Below, piece by piece: positions 24,913 to 37,648 of a stretch of 64,000 nt of DNA. The notes beneath the pieces were generated by a model that made no database searches, was not told the origin of the DNA, and worked only from the letters and a program-made list of their open reading frames with translations. Origin of the DNA: Megaleporinus macrocephalus (taxonomy: Eukaryota; Chordata; Actinopteri; Characiformes; Anostomidae). The DNA lies in contig CM038716.1 of NCBI GenBank assembly GCA_021613375.1, positions 16,934,024 to 16,998,023 of the forward strand. Direction: 5' to 3'. How positions within the stretch are numbered: position 1 is the stretch's first letter; each line of letters begins with the position of its first letter. The position numbers and the translations under genes are program-made.

Positions 24913-25424
24913 AGCTCTAAAGTTTGAGATCACAGTGAAATGTTCTTGTTTTTAATGGAGTATCTTCTTCCTTAACACAACAATGGACTGACGGGTCTCT
25001 AAAGAAAGTTGTTTCTTTCTGGTCATTCTGAGTCGGTCAGCAAGCCATCAACTGCTGATGCTTCAGATACTAAACTAACCTAGAATGTTGTTCCCTCTTA
25101 TACTCACTTATTAGTAGAATGTTTTTCAGCTGTGCATCACAATTGAGCAAGAGTGTCCTAACAACCAATTAGTCCAATAACACCCTTAACTTGGATTGGC
25201 AGCTGTACCAGGAGATTTAGACAGAGGACTGAGAATTGCTGATAATAGGACTATATGCAAAATAAGCCTCTATACAAAAATAGGCTTTAATACAAACATT
25301 AATATTTTTTAAAAATCATCTGATACACTAAAATTAATTGTGAAATGGACAATATTGTTTGTGAATTGCATGAAAATTGCATGAAATGAAATTCTAAAGT
25401 GATCCTGACCTTTTGAGCGGTGGT
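24911..25424 (+). mobile_element. Tc1-type MITE, copy A
   Basis: About 514 bp that align almost end to end with 53902-54402 (copy B) in the same orientation. Shared words include CTTAACACAACAATGGACTG, GGGTCTCTAAAGAAAGTTG, TTTTTCAGCTGTGCAT, and ATATGCAAAATAAG. The right end CTTTTGAGCGGTGG is the inverted form of the left end of copy B (ACCGCTCAAAAG). No coding capacity; a non-autonomous derivative of a Tc1-like element. Confidence 0.8.
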
Positions 25425-27345
25425 ATGTATATATACATACACACACATGCGAACAAAGTAAGAGAGCGATAGAAATAGAGGGCAATACAAACACACACAT
25501 ACAGAGAGAAGACTAACCCAGTAGTGAGCAAGAAGAGAGGGATTGTGGGTAAAAAAGAGCCGAGGGCTGTAACAGTAAACTAAACACTGAGCGCACACAT
25601 ACACGTCCAGCACAGCAGCTGAGCCCAGACAGAGAGAGAGACCGGCCGTGTCCCCCACTGACCTGAACCTCAACCCTGCAGCACCCAAAAACACCTGCAG
25701 GAAACTCCTCAGCCCACTGAGACCCCTCATCTCCATGTCCCCCACTCTGTCTGTCTGGGTCAGAGACCTTTTGAAAACCCTTGAAGCGGCTCCGCTGATT
25801 ACAGCGCTCCAGCAGCGCGGTCACTGGGGGGCGTCTGCTCTTCAGAGAGAGGTGCCCACCTCTCGGCAAGGTTAGCACTAAACACTCGACCAGGAGGGAC
25901 CGAACGAGATGGTTTCAAATGCACAACGCTACAGTTTCAGACTCGACCGGGGGGCACGGCATATTTGCACAAGTTAACTCCCTAAAGAACGGAGGAACCA
26001 AAAAACACTTCTTCACAAAAAAACAATGAGAAGAACGGACCAGCTCACAGAGCTAACCACGGCTTGTCAGAATCATTTTTCTCCTCATTACAGACACGGA
26101 CTCCAGCCCTGAAACCCCCGGTTCACTGCTATTGACAGACTCAGCAGGGGGGCTTCACTCCACTCAGAGCTGTCACTTCAATGGAACACGCTGCAGATAC
26201 ATTGGTAGCGTAATTATCGAGCCATGATTCTTTTATTCACAAGCTTCCACAATTTCCAATCTCACATACAAGTTCATAAAAGGAGAATATTTTGTTTTCC
26301 TGCCTAATGTGGTACCTAAACATTGTTCAAGATGGGAAACACTGTTCACCCCTCTATTCATATGGTCTATTAATAAATCTGAAAAAACAGCATGTATATG
26401 TGAGGTGGGTTAAATCGCAAAATGTAATTTTATGATGCTTCAAGAAGTTTTCATGATTCACAACATCACAATATTTATTTTTTAATATCTGATACGCTGG
26501 AAAAGACAAAGCAATGGCACGTCTAATCAATATTATATGCATACTTGGTATCCTTGGTATTTTGCATACTGCAGTGCAATGAATGAGGTTAAACAGGACT
26601 AATTACGCTTTGAATTAAACATGCAGCTGGAAACTGAGGGGATCCTCTCAGAACAGCACACTGCAACACATTTATTTTTAGAATAACAAACAACGGTCTA
26701 GTACTAATGTGGGTTTTAGTGTTTTAGCCCAGCACAATATAGATAATCTCATATCTCAGTCTTATTACAGATACAGATTTCTCAGGCAAGTGATAAGTGA
26801 TAAACACAACAACAATGATGGAGCTACCAGTTCTGATTTACCTTTCACTCAGCTGTTTAGCTTAATATATGATGACTGAGTGTGTATTTCTGTGGGTTAG
26901 TAGAGTGCTTGCATAGCATAATAGCATTTTTAGATGCTCATCTTAAAAGGTAACAATTATGCTTTTCTGTGATATGTTGCATTTTGTATTTGTAAGTTAA
27001 AACTTAAGTTCAAAAGCTTAAAGTACATGCCAGAGGGAGAAACTTCACGGAATCCTTATTTGTCAGATATATATATATATATATATTCTTAGATTTCTGT
27101 GTTTAACCATTGATTGTCTGAACTATTTCTAGCTCCACCCACCATATGTCCTGGCTCAGCACGTTTCGTACCAAGAAGGGTAACCAAACCCAGCACCTGT
27201 AGTCAGGTACATCTGAGTGATCAATTCAATTAAATTTGATTCAAGTTTGTCAACAAACATATACAGGTGTACAACATAACAAACCATATCCAGGCTACCA
27301 TTCAGATGGATAAACACTGAGAAAAGAACATGACTGTATATGCAT

Positions 27346-27475
27346 ATCGTCGCTGTCCAGGGAAAAGTAAGCATTTCTATTAGACCATTCATCATGAAAT
27401 GTTCGCACAACACAAATCTGTCGTGTTCACATGAGGTGGAAAAATAGAAATGGAGAAAAAAGGAGAAGCATGTTT
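27346..27475 (+). repeat. Dispersed repeat family, copy 3
   Basis: It starts ATCGTCGCTGTCC, then skips to GCATTTCTATTAGACCATTC and continues to GGAAAAATAGAAATGGAG. It is an internally shortened copy of the 15418 repeat. Confidence 0.6.
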
Positions 27476-27992
27476 TCATTGTACAGCGATGATATACTAA
27501 CAGACAATATTTATACACACAATAAGCACTGAATCTATTATGCTCATTTTCATTATTCATATTTTGGGATCTACTAGAATAGACATGTCAAACTTGTGGG
27601 CAGGCAAGCAATAACGATTGTTACACGATTACATCATCTTGTAACAGGGAATTCCTTGAATTCCAATAAGACATTTTAGGCAGCTGAGAAAAAGAGGATT
27701 CTGTGTGGGAGATTTTCTCCCTCCGGCACATGATTTGGGCTTAAACGCGGCAGTAAGAACAGCACGTTTATTTTTTATGATTAATAAAAGTGGGAAATTG
27801 GTCGTCTAGACATGAATTAAAACGTTTTGGACACACAATCATCTTTAGTTACTGACACAAACACATCACAACAAAAACAAGTCTCTTCACTCACTTTAGT
27901 CAAACCCAGTAATTAACAATATTCACAGGGAAATCTAATAACAACAGCTCACTTTGTGAAGATCAGGGAGGAAAAACAAGTGTTTTACTCAC

Positions 27993-28120
27993 ATTACCCG
28001 GCCGACCAGGTTAGTCTGTACATGCTTCTGAAAGTCTGGGTATTTGGAGGCCAGGTATGCAAAGTCAGGGGGCTTGTCTTTGTAGCGATTTCGGGGATGC
28101 ATTGATTTATTGAGGGCCAT
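27993..28120 (-). CDS. mettl16: METTL16 RNA m6A methyltransferase, first coding exon
   Basis: This exon starts the METTL16 protein: MALNKSMHPRNRYKDK, then PPDFAYLASKYPDFQK, HVQTNLVGRV and the first two bases of codon 43. K5, R10, R12 and K14, described in human METTL16 as RNA-contacting residues of the N-terminal module, are all present. The acceptor ttctacag lies two bases before the ATG, so a separate upstream exon carries nearly all of the 5' UTR. The donor is gtgagt at 27992-27987. A competing gtaatg lies five bases upstream in the exon; its use would break the frame into the next exon, so the gtgagt donor is chosen, giving Met where mammals have Ser at the junction. Confidence 0.97.
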
Positions 28121-28375
28121 GCCTGTAGAAGTAGATCATACAGAGGGGTCAGAAGTCAGAGACCACCGTATACATACAACTAACAGTTAACGGCACCCAA
28201 AGCAATAGTTTCTGCTACTCAAAATTATGAGCAATATAGTTGATGTAGCAGCAGAAAGAAGAGAACTGGATGAACGTGAGGTCTCCAGAAGTTGAGCTGA
28301 CTTAGCTGACTAGGCTAAAACAAGGCTAACAAGCTGCTAGAGCACAACTAGTAAACAAAGAGAGCAGAGTGAGGA

Positions 28376-28575
28376 GTGAAGCCGAGGAGTAAAACAGCAC
28401 TACAGTACCGTTTAGTCCCTGTTAGTGACGTTAATGTGTGCAGAAATGTGAACAGACTGGCTGTCAGCTCGCGCTCTCTCTCTCTCTCTCAGCTGCAGCA
28501 CGCGTCGCTCCAACGTTGTGCTCGTTCTGCTGAAGTCATAAACCTGCGCCGGCGAAGAAAGATGACGTAGCGCGA
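28376..28575 (-). promoter_or_regulatory. mettl16: Likely mettl16 promoter and non-coding first exon
   Basis: This block is unusually CpG-containing for the window (CTCGCGCTC, CACGCGTCGC, GCGCCGGCG, GTAGCGCGAGTCGAC). It carries two CRE/ATF-like sites, TGACGTAG (28563-28570) and TGACGTTA (28426-28433). It lies 250-450 bp upstream of the first coding exon, where promoter and exon 1 are expected. I cannot fix the transcription start or the exon 1 donor; candidates on the minus strand are GCGCAG|gtttat and AACG|gtactg. Confidence 0.55.
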
Positions 28576-29304
28576 GTCGACCACAAGAAGAAACACACAA
28601 AACTTTTTCTCTAATGAATAAATAATATACACACATGTTTTTATTACACAACTGTAATTCGTTATGAAGAAATATCATTTCTAATAATAATAAATGGTTA
28701 AACACTAAACCAATTTGTCTTTACTGGCTGAATGATTTTAAGCAGTACAGCACAAACCTATGTGTCAAATTCAGTACTTACTCCAAAACTAGTTTTACCT
28801 TTAACCCGGGTATGTGTGTATCTGTTATCTGTATCTGTGTTCTAGTTTTATTATACTCATCTCTAGAAGTGTTTCTGTATAATTAAAGAGGAATTCTACT
28901 CACTTGATAGGTGATAGGAACCAGAGCTGATGTCTACAACACACACATATACACACACATACATACATACATTATATATATATATATACTATTCAAACCC
29001 ACCAGTGAACATACATGTATCTTCTGAGTTTCTATATTTCATGATGAAAAAATAAAAAGCCTAAAGGAAAAAAAGTCTTCAGGGGACTAGCTTGCCTTAG
29101 AACACCCTGCACGTGCCCCTCCGCCATGAGTGGATTAAACCAAAATCTATTTGCAGAACTATCTGAAACAAGGTGTCAGTCACTAACAAACACATTCATA
29201 ACCATGTCATGTAATAACTTTACAAGAGTTTTAGAGGCATCAAAGTCTTTAGATGTCTGATTCCCATCACACGCACAGTAAACAATACTCAGCACATTTC
29301 TCCA
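28576..29304. other. Intergenic spacer upstream of mettl16
   Basis: AT-rich spacer with a short CA/CATA/TA run at about 28940-28987. I see no gene in it. Confidence 0.6.
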
Positions 29305-32300
29305 GACCTCTCTTACTGACTCTGTTTACTCGAACCTCTCTGACTGACTCTGTTTACTCACATCTCTCTGACTGACTCTGTTTACTCGAACCTCTCTGAC
29401 TGACTCTGTTTACTCGAACCTTTCTGACTGACTCTGTTTACTCATATCTCTCTGACTGACTCTGTTTACTCGAACCTTTCTGACTGACTCTGTTTACTCA
29501 CATCTCTCTGACTGACTCTGTTTACTCGAACCTCTCAGACTGACTCGGTTTACTCACATCTCTCTGACTGACTCTGTTTACTCGAACCTCTCTGACTGAC
29601 TCTGTTTACTCGAACCTTTCTGACTGACTCTGTTTACTCATATCTCTCTGACTGACTCTGTTTACTCGAACCTTTCTGACTGACTCTGTTTACTCATATC
29701 TCTCTGACTGACTCTGTTTACTCGAACCTTTCTGACTGACTCGGTTTACTCACATCTCTCTGACTGACTCGGTTTACTCACATCTCTCTGACTCGGTTTA
29801 CTCAAACCTCTCTGACTGACTCTGTTTACTCTAACCTCTCATACTGACTCGGTTTACTCAAACCTCTCTGACTGACTCAGTTTACTCACATCTCTCTGAC
29901 TGACTGTTTACTCAAACCTCTCTGACTGACTCGGTTTACTCACATCTCTCTGACTGACTCCGTTTACTCACATCTCTCTGACTGACTCCGTTTACTCACA
30001 TCTCTCTGACTCGGTTTACTCACATCTCTCTGACTGACTCTGTTTACTCACATCTCTCTGACTGACTCTGTTTACTCACATCTCTCTGACTGACTCCGTT
30101 TACTCACATCTCTCTGACTCGGTTTACTCACATCTCTCTGACTGACTCTGTTTACTCAAACCTCTCAGACTGACTCGGTTTACTCAAACCTCTCTGACGG
30201 ACTCCGTTTACTCACATCTCTCTGACTGACTCCGTTTACTCACATCTCTCTGACTCGGTTTACTCACATCTCTCTGACTGACTCTGTTTACTCTAACCTC
30301 TCAGACTGACTCGGTTTACTCAAACCTCTCTGACTGACTCCATTTACTCACATCTCTCTGACTGACTCCGTTTACTCACATCTCTCTGACTCGGTTTACT
30401 CACATCTCTCAGACTGACTCTGTTTACTCAAACCTCTCTGACTGACTCCGTTTACTCACATCTCTCTGACTGACTCCGTTTACTCACATCTCTCTGAGTG
30501 ACTGTTTACTCACATCTCTCTGACTGACTCTGTTTACTCACATCTCTCTGACTGACTCGGTTTACTCATATCTCTCTGACTGACTCTGTTTACTCGAACC
30601 TTTCTGACTGACTCGGTTTACTCACATCTCTCTGACTGACTCGGTTTACTCACATCTCTCTGACTCGGTTTTATTTAAACCTCTCTGACTGACTCTGTTT
30701 ACTCTAACCTCTCATACTGACTCGGTTTACTCAAACCTCTCTGACTGACCCCGTTTACTCACATCTCTCTGACTCAGTTTACTCACATCTCTCTGACTGA
30801 CTGTTTACTCAAACCTCTCTGACTGACTCGGTTTACTCACATCTCTCTGACTGACTCCGTTTACTCACATCTCTCTGACTGACTCCGTTTACTCACATCT
30901 CTCTGACTCGGTTTACTCACATCTCTCTGACTGACTCTGTTTACTCAAACCTCTCAGACTGACTCGGTTTACTCAAACCTCTCTGACGGACTCCGTTTAC
31001 TCACATCTCTCTGACTGACTCCGTTTACTCACATCTCTCTGACTCGGTTTACTCACATCTCTCTGACTGACTCTGTTTACTCTAACCTCTCAGACTGACT
31101 CGGTTTACTCAAACCTCTCTGACTGACTCCATTTACTCACATCTCTCTGACTGACTCCGTTTACTCACATCTCTCTGACTCGGTTTACTCACATCTCTCA
31201 GACTGACTCTGTTTACTCAAACCTCTCTGACTGACTCCGTTTACTCACATCTCTCTGACTGACTCCGTTTACTCACATCTCTCTGACTGACTCCGTTTAC
31301 TCAAACCTCTCTGACTGACTCGGTTTACTCACATCTCTCTGACTGACTCGGTTTACTCATATCTCTCTGACTGACTCTGTTTACTCGAACCTTTCTGACT
31401 GACTCGGTTTACTCACATCTCTCTGACTGACTCGGTTTACTCACATCTCTCTGACTCGGTTTTATTTAAACCTCTCTGACTGACTCTGTTTACTCTAACC
31501 TCTCATACTGACTCGGTTTACTCAAACCTCTCTGACTGACCCCGTTTACTCACATCTCTCTGACTCAGTTTACTCACATCTCTCTGACTGACTGTTTACT
31601 CAAACCTCTCTGACTGACTCGGTTTACTCACATCTCTCTGACTGACTCTGTTTACTCACATCTCTCTGACTGACTCCGTTTACTCACATCTCTCTGACTC
31701 GGTTTACTCACATCTCTCTGACTGACTCTGTTTACTCAAACCTCTCAGACTGACTCGGTTTACTCAAACCTCTCTAACGGACTCCGTTTACTCACATCTC
31801 TCTGACTGACTCCGTTTACTCACATCTCTCTGACTCGGTTTACTCACATCTCTCTGACTGACTCTGTTTACTCTAACCTCTCAGACTGACTCGGTTTACT
31901 CAAACCTCTCTGACTGACTCCATTTACTCAAACCTCTCTGACTGACTCCGTTTACTCACATCTCTCTGACTGACTTCGTTTACTCACATCTCTCTGACTG
32001 ACTCTGTTTACTCAAACCTCTCTGACGGACTCCGTTTACTCACATCTCTCAGACTGACTCGGTTTACTCAAACCTCTCTGACTGACTCCATTTACTCACA
32101 TCTCTCTGACTGACTCCGTTTACTCACATCTCTCTGACTCGGTTTACTCACATCTCTCTGACTGACTCTGTTTACTCTAACCTCTCAGACTGACTCGGTT
32201 TACTCACATCTCTCTGACTGACTCCGTTTACTCACATCTCTCTGACTGACTCCGTTTACTCACATCTCTCTGAGTGACTGTTTACTCACATCTCTCTGAC

Positions 32301-33478
32301 TGACTCGGTTTACTCACATCTCTCTGACTGACTCGGTTTACTCACATCTCTCTGACTGACTCGGTTTACTCACATCTCTCTGACTGACTCGGTTTACTCA
32401 AAACTCTCTGACTGACTCGGTTTACTCAAACCTCTCTGACTGACTCCGTTTACTCACATCTCTCTGACTGACTTCGTTTACTCACATCTCTCTGACTGAC
32501 TCCGTTTACTCACATCTCTCTGACTGACTCGGTTTACTCACATCTCTCTGACTCGGTTTACTCACATTTCTGACTGACTGTTTACTCACATCTCTCTGAC
32601 TGACTCTGTTTACTCACATCTCTCTGACTGACTGTTTACTCACATCTCTCTGACTGACTCCGTTTACTCACATCTCTCTGACTGACTCCGTTTACTCACA
32701 TCTCTCTGACTGACTCCGTTTACTCACATCTCTCTGACTGACTGTTTACTCACATCTCTCTGACTGACTCTGTTTACTCACATCTCTCTGACTGACTCTG
32801 TTTTCTCACATCTCTCTGACTGACTCTGTTTACTCAAACCTCTCTGACTGACTCTGTTTACTCACATCTCTCTGACTCTGTTTACTCACATCTCTCTGAC
32901 TGACTGTTTACTCACATCTCTCTGACTCTGTTTACTCAAACCTCTCTGACTGACTCTGTTTACTCACATCTCTCTGACTGACTCGGTTTACTCACATCTC
33001 TCTGACTCTGTTTACTCACATCTCTCTGACTGACTCTGTTTACTCAAACCTCTCTGACTGACTCTGTTTACTCACATCTCTCTGACTGACTCGGTTTACT
33101 CACATCTCTCTGACTCTGTTTACTCACATCTCTCTGACTGACTCTGTTTACTCAAACCTCTCTGACTGACTCGGTTTACTCACATCTCTCTGACTGACTC
33201 CGTTTACTCAAACCTCTCTGACTGACTCCGTTTACTCACATCTTTCTGACTGACTCTGTTTACTCACATCTCTCTGACTCTGTTTACTCACATCTCTCTG
33301 ACTGACTCCGTTTACTCACATCTCTCTGACTGACTCTGTTTACTCACATCTCTCTGACTCTGTTTACTCACATCTCTCTGACTGACTCTGTTTACTCACA
33401 TCTCTCTGACTGACTCTGTTTACTCACATCTCTCTGACTGACTCTGTTTACTCACATCTCTCTGACTGACTCTGTTTA
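29305..33478. repeat. 4.2-kb minisatellite of 28-bp and 24-bp units
   Basis: About 150 tandem units fill the interval. The main unit is 28 bp with the words CTGACTGACTC and TGTTTACTCACA; a frequent 24-bp form lacks one GACT. Subtypes differ by CTG/CGG/CCG before TTTACTC and by CACATC/AAACC/GAACC after it. A higher-order period is visible: the rare word CGGTTTTATTTAAACC occurs at 30666 and 31457, 791 bp apart, within long matching blocks, and CTAACCTCTCATAC occurs at 29831, 30704 and 31495. The right end is the most uniform. The unit length is not a multiple of three and no long frame exists. Confidence 0.97.
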
Positions 33479-34398
33479 AGCAGTACTAAAATAACCTTAA
33501 CAAACAAAAGACAAAAAAAACAAACAAAACAAAAGTACAGCAGTTTCCCGCAGGCTATAAATAAATTCTGCGGTAACTTAAAGAACTGCAGCAGAACATC
33601 TTAGTTCACCCAGCACCTATTATTACACCTATACAAACACTATTACCAAATAATAGAATAGACACTTACTTTCAGAAACTAAGTTACTATATATTTGTTC
33701 TGAAAATGTATCATTATATAAACCTAAACAGATTAATTTCTTCATAAATAGTGTTTGGAAGTAAGGTCAGTAAAAATCAGTCACCAGTCACTATTGTACT
33801 TGTCTACATGTTTCTAGTGTCTACCACCACCTCTGCACCAGAGCAGGTTCTCTACAGAGTGTGTTATTGATCATGTTATGTGATAGTGTGCATTACGTCT
33901 CAGTTAGAGCAGATTAGGCAAAAATATACAATAAAAAAAAAAAATAATAAAAAAAAAAATATATATATATATAAATTGCAATAGCCTTTTTTATAAACGG
34001 AGGTCCAAGCTTTTGTATTAGGTCAACAAGACCAGCATGTTTCTTTCCTGATTTGTGGATTAAACACTGACTGCTGTGGCTGTGTAGTTAAATCTCTCTA
34101 CTCGAAACTGATGGCAATTTAGGCCATAAGAAAAACTGCATCTCTTGTTATTTGACAATTGAAGTCTTGCAAATTGTGACCTGGACATAAAAAGATAAAT
34201 CTGTCACCTCTACCCTTTTTGTATCCTTTTGTTGTCCATCAGTGCTCCAACCTCTAGGAATTTCTTTGGTGCACAACAAACCTGACTGCTGGCCTGATAC
34301 AGGCGCTCCTAGATTTCCAAAGGCCTTTCTTTGACTGCATAGCAGTAACCTTAGTTACTGTCCTACACACAAGGTTCAGAAACCTCTGGGCAAATAAT

Positions 34399-34480
34399 GA
34401 TAATGATAATAATAATAATATTTATTCATAGAGCACTTTTCACATCAATGGCAGCGCAAAGTGCTTGACACACAGTTTAT
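34399..34480 (+). repeat. Possible retroelement tail, (ATA)n plus GCACTTTTCAC
   Basis: An (AAT)n run is followed by TTTATTCATAGAGCACTTTT and GCAAAGTGCTTGACACAC, which resembles the 'AGCGCTTTTCAC...GCAAAGCGCTTTACA' tail found in many animal non-LTR elements. The match is from memory and short. Confidence 0.3.
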
Positions 34481-35301
34481 GAGTAATAACTTAGTCTTAA
34501 TTAGTCAAAGACAGTAGAAAAAGTATCAAGATGTTTTAATTAAGCGCCATGTTTAAGAGATATTTCTGTTTTTTGGGGGTTTTTTTTAAGTGAGCACTGC
34601 TCTTGAGCGTTAAATGAAACTTGACGTTTTGGTGATTTTCCTGGTAAAAATCATTCTCTACAAAGACCAAATTGTTTTCTTTTTTTATTAAATTTTCTTT
34701 GTTTTATTTTATATTTTGGGGAAAGTACCATAAGACAAGCATTATGCAGTATGAAATGTGCCGTCACCTTCGCACAGGCGCATCAAGCAAACGCTGATAG
34801 CTTTTCAGAATTCCTTCCAACCTCAAGATACATCTTGAGATACAGGAGTTATTTTCCTGGTCTTTAAACTGGAGAAATTTCACTGTGCAGACAACAGCAC
34901 CACTACAGAACGCTAAAAACAAAAGAAGCTGGAGCCTCTCTTTAATATAAAGAAAACACTTTAAGACTTCTGTTTTTTAATGGGACAATTAACTCTATTT
35001 AAAAAAAATAAAATAAAATCTTTCCTACTAGTACTGGTGATCACAATCAACTCTCATTTGTGCTTGAACATCGACATGGTAAGCAGTAGTAGAGAGAAAC
35101 AACGTTTCATTTTTTTTTCTTTAATTATGTTGCAAACAATAATGACATCCAGATATATTGTTAACAATTGGCTGTGTGAACAGTGATAACCATGAAAGCA
35201 AAAGTCCCATTAGAGCTGTGAAGACTGAAGCCTCCAATCTATTCACAAAGCAAGAGCTGACAGATGAACTCGTGGCTGAAGGAAGGACCCACAAATAGTA
35301 T

Positions 35302-35309
35302 TATTTACA
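35302..35309 (-). promoter_or_regulatory. Pumilio-type element TGTAAATA (candidate)
   Basis: The minus strand reads TGTAAATA, matching the Pumilio response element UGUANAUA. It would be functional only if the LIS1 3' UTR extends this far. Confidence 0.25.
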
Positions 35310-35402
35310 TTAGTCCATCCAATGAGTGCAGCGTTGGGATTGCTTGGGACCTGTGATTTTCTTGCAGGGCATGTAGAACCCCTTGGTGCCCATGTGGCGA
35401 GC
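35310..35402 (-). other. Exon-like open block between the two genes
   Basis: On the minus strand a pyrimidine-containing stretch ending ttgcgtgtag is followed by a 93-base open frame that ends in TAA. Its translation includes HMGTKGFYMPCKKITG and SQRCTHWMD, and its base composition is richer in GC than its surroundings. I do not recognise the peptide. It may be a terminal exon of an unknown or alternative transcript, part of the LIS1 3' UTR, or chance. Confidence 0.2.
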
Positions 35403-36499
35403 CTACACGCAACGAAGAACAAGTCAAAGGACTGCTTATTCTTTACCTTTCTTTGTTAAAGGAAGAAAGGCAGGCATGTTTAAAAGACAAGCGGGTCCTG
35501 ATCCTGTGTTAGACTTCTGGGCCTAAGGAATCCTAAAATCTGCCAATCAAGGAGGGAGTAGCGCCTGTTAAGGATGGCTTGCTTTGAACATCAACTGCGG
35601 ACACCGTGAATAAGCGCAATACAATGTTCTGAAAGATCTAGTTAGATCGTCTCCAGTGGGACCTGGGGGGTAAAAATCAATGCAGGATTTCTGAGACATC
35701 TTAAATGGACATCATAAGCCAGAAGTCAAAAATCCCCCCTACTCCAAAATCCCTGCTTTTTTTTGGTTTAGGTTTTTACACACCACGTTTTGTGATACAG
35801 TACACCCTTTAGTGTAGTTTCAGCCTGAGCGCAATAAAGCCCCATCAGATCAGGGCCGACTGTCTGTCCAACACTCATCTACAGCACAAGGAGGTACATG
35901 GAACTAAACAAGTTGATTCAACTATCGCAATCTGTACCAAGTTTATAGGAGGCATCAACGGTGTTTGTTAGTTTTGGTCGGGCACTTCTCCCTCAGTCTG
36001 CCGCAATCCCATCACAAAAAGAACAGAGGAGGAGTCAGAGGAGTCGACCTCCTTCACAGAGCACACGCACAGACCAGTCTGCCTACAACCACATACTGAG
36101 CTCTTCACAGTTATCATGCCAGCTGACCTATCTAGTAAGGCGTCTGTGTTTGGAGTCGTTAAATAGTCAACAGCACTATATACTATACATGGACATCCCC
36201 AGTTTGGAGAAGACCAGATAAAGGTTTTCTTCCACTGTAGTTTTTTTTTGCAGTGGACGCCGATTCGCCTACTTAAGACACTGCAGGACGGCCTGAGATT
36301 AGTCACCTAATTCTGTACTACCTGGACCACCACAGACCCCCACCAGACAGCTCAACCATCAGTACTGTTACATGCAGCAGTGCTATGTCGACAGGTACAG
36401 ATCTCAGACTAGCCACTATCATTTTTCAGCAGCAGCAGGTACATCCAGTACACACAACAGGAAATCGCTAGATAATAGACTGGTTAAGCAGTGGAATTC

Positions 36500-36505
36500 T
36501 TTATT
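36500..36505 (-). terminator. pafah1b1: Candidate polyadenylation signal AATAAA
   Basis: AATAAA on the minus strand 1.8 kb downstream of the LIS1 stop. It is one of several possible signals, and none is proven. Confidence 0.3.
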
Positions 36506-37642
36506 ATAGAATTGCATCGTAATGAAAAGGCTAATTAAAATGATCTGTTTATGCATTTAGTAATAAGTCTTAAATTGCTTAGACCTTCAGTCAGAAAGGG
36601 ACGGAAGATCTAACACGAGAGGGATGTGCAAGTTAGTTTTTTTTTTTTTTTCCTTTTCTCTTTTTTAACTTTGCTGCCAAAGACAAAGGCAGGTTTCTTT
36701 TTCTTTTTTAAGATATGGAATGGTCAACCTCCATCCTTTCTGGGATCCATCAAATCAATTCCCATAACATAGTGTCTAAGTTTTACATTTAGCCACACAG
36801 ATGAGAGGAGGAGAGAACAGTGTGCTACTCGTAGGACCTCAGTAATGGCTCGAGAGCTTGTGGCGCTTTCCTGATTGAGCTGTTCACAAAGTCACCAGCA
36901 CTCTCCTGTGAGAGAGAGCTGCTGTGGTCTACCATGTGAAACCCCCTCTACAATAGGAGCGACCATCAAGCTTTTCCACATCTGTATAACCGCTGCTAGC
37001 ATTTCATTAGATTCCTTTAAATAAAATCCCCCACTAACCCATCATCATTACAGAATTGAGCTTCCTACAGTGGCAAACCCAGCTTTCATTTCAATGCGCT
37101 ATCGCCACCATCCCAGAAAGATCTTTGCACATCCCCTACCAAACACCAGGAACCACTTTGAGCCCTTGTCATGTTTCATTTCCAAGGTCCAAACTGAGGG
37201 TTTTCTTTTGCATCGCAGAACACCACTTGCTTTGCACAAATGGTTTAACATACCTGCCAAAGGGGCAACAAGACAATTAAGTTTACATGATTCTTCCAGA
37301 AAAGAAACCGAAACAAGCCAAGAACATCAACTTTGCAAGGACGAGAGTAGCTCTGAACTCATTGTAGCAATATAGAAATCTCTTTAAACTAGCACTACTT
37401 TGTCAGAGCACCAATGGCCAATTTGACTGCTTCTTGAAGGCAACATTTTTGGTGCTTGTAAAGTTTGAAGTGCTTCAGGGGATGAAAACTAACACGGGAT
37501 CAAAATCTTCACTAAAAAGGATCTCCATCTTTAAACGTGCCCACTTAATGCAGAAACTACCACAGAGTGAGACTCTTCTCTCAGATCTCCAGGATGCCTA
37601 GGGACTTTCTCAGTAGGACATTTCATGACAAGTGTACAAAGA

Positions 37643-37648
37643 TTTATT
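37643..37648 (-). terminator. pafah1b1: Candidate polyadenylation signal AATAAA
   Basis: The nearest AATAAA noted, about 0.7 kb downstream of the LIS1 stop codon; it could give a short 3' UTR form. Confidence 0.3.

Noticed and set aside
27993..27997. gtaatg as the mettl16 exon donor
   Set aside because: Joining there to the next exon gives an immediate stop (GAA TTT TAA); the gtgagt donor five bases on keeps the frame and matches the known protein.
29305..33478. CRISPR-like array
   Set aside because: There are no unique spacers between repeats; units are directly contiguous and of the same type, in a vertebrate genome. It is a minisatellite.
35961..36306. Overlapping plus and minus frames of 86 and 112 codons
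   Set aside because: Neither shows a known family and they overlap on opposite strands in the probable LIS1 3' flank; most likely chance.
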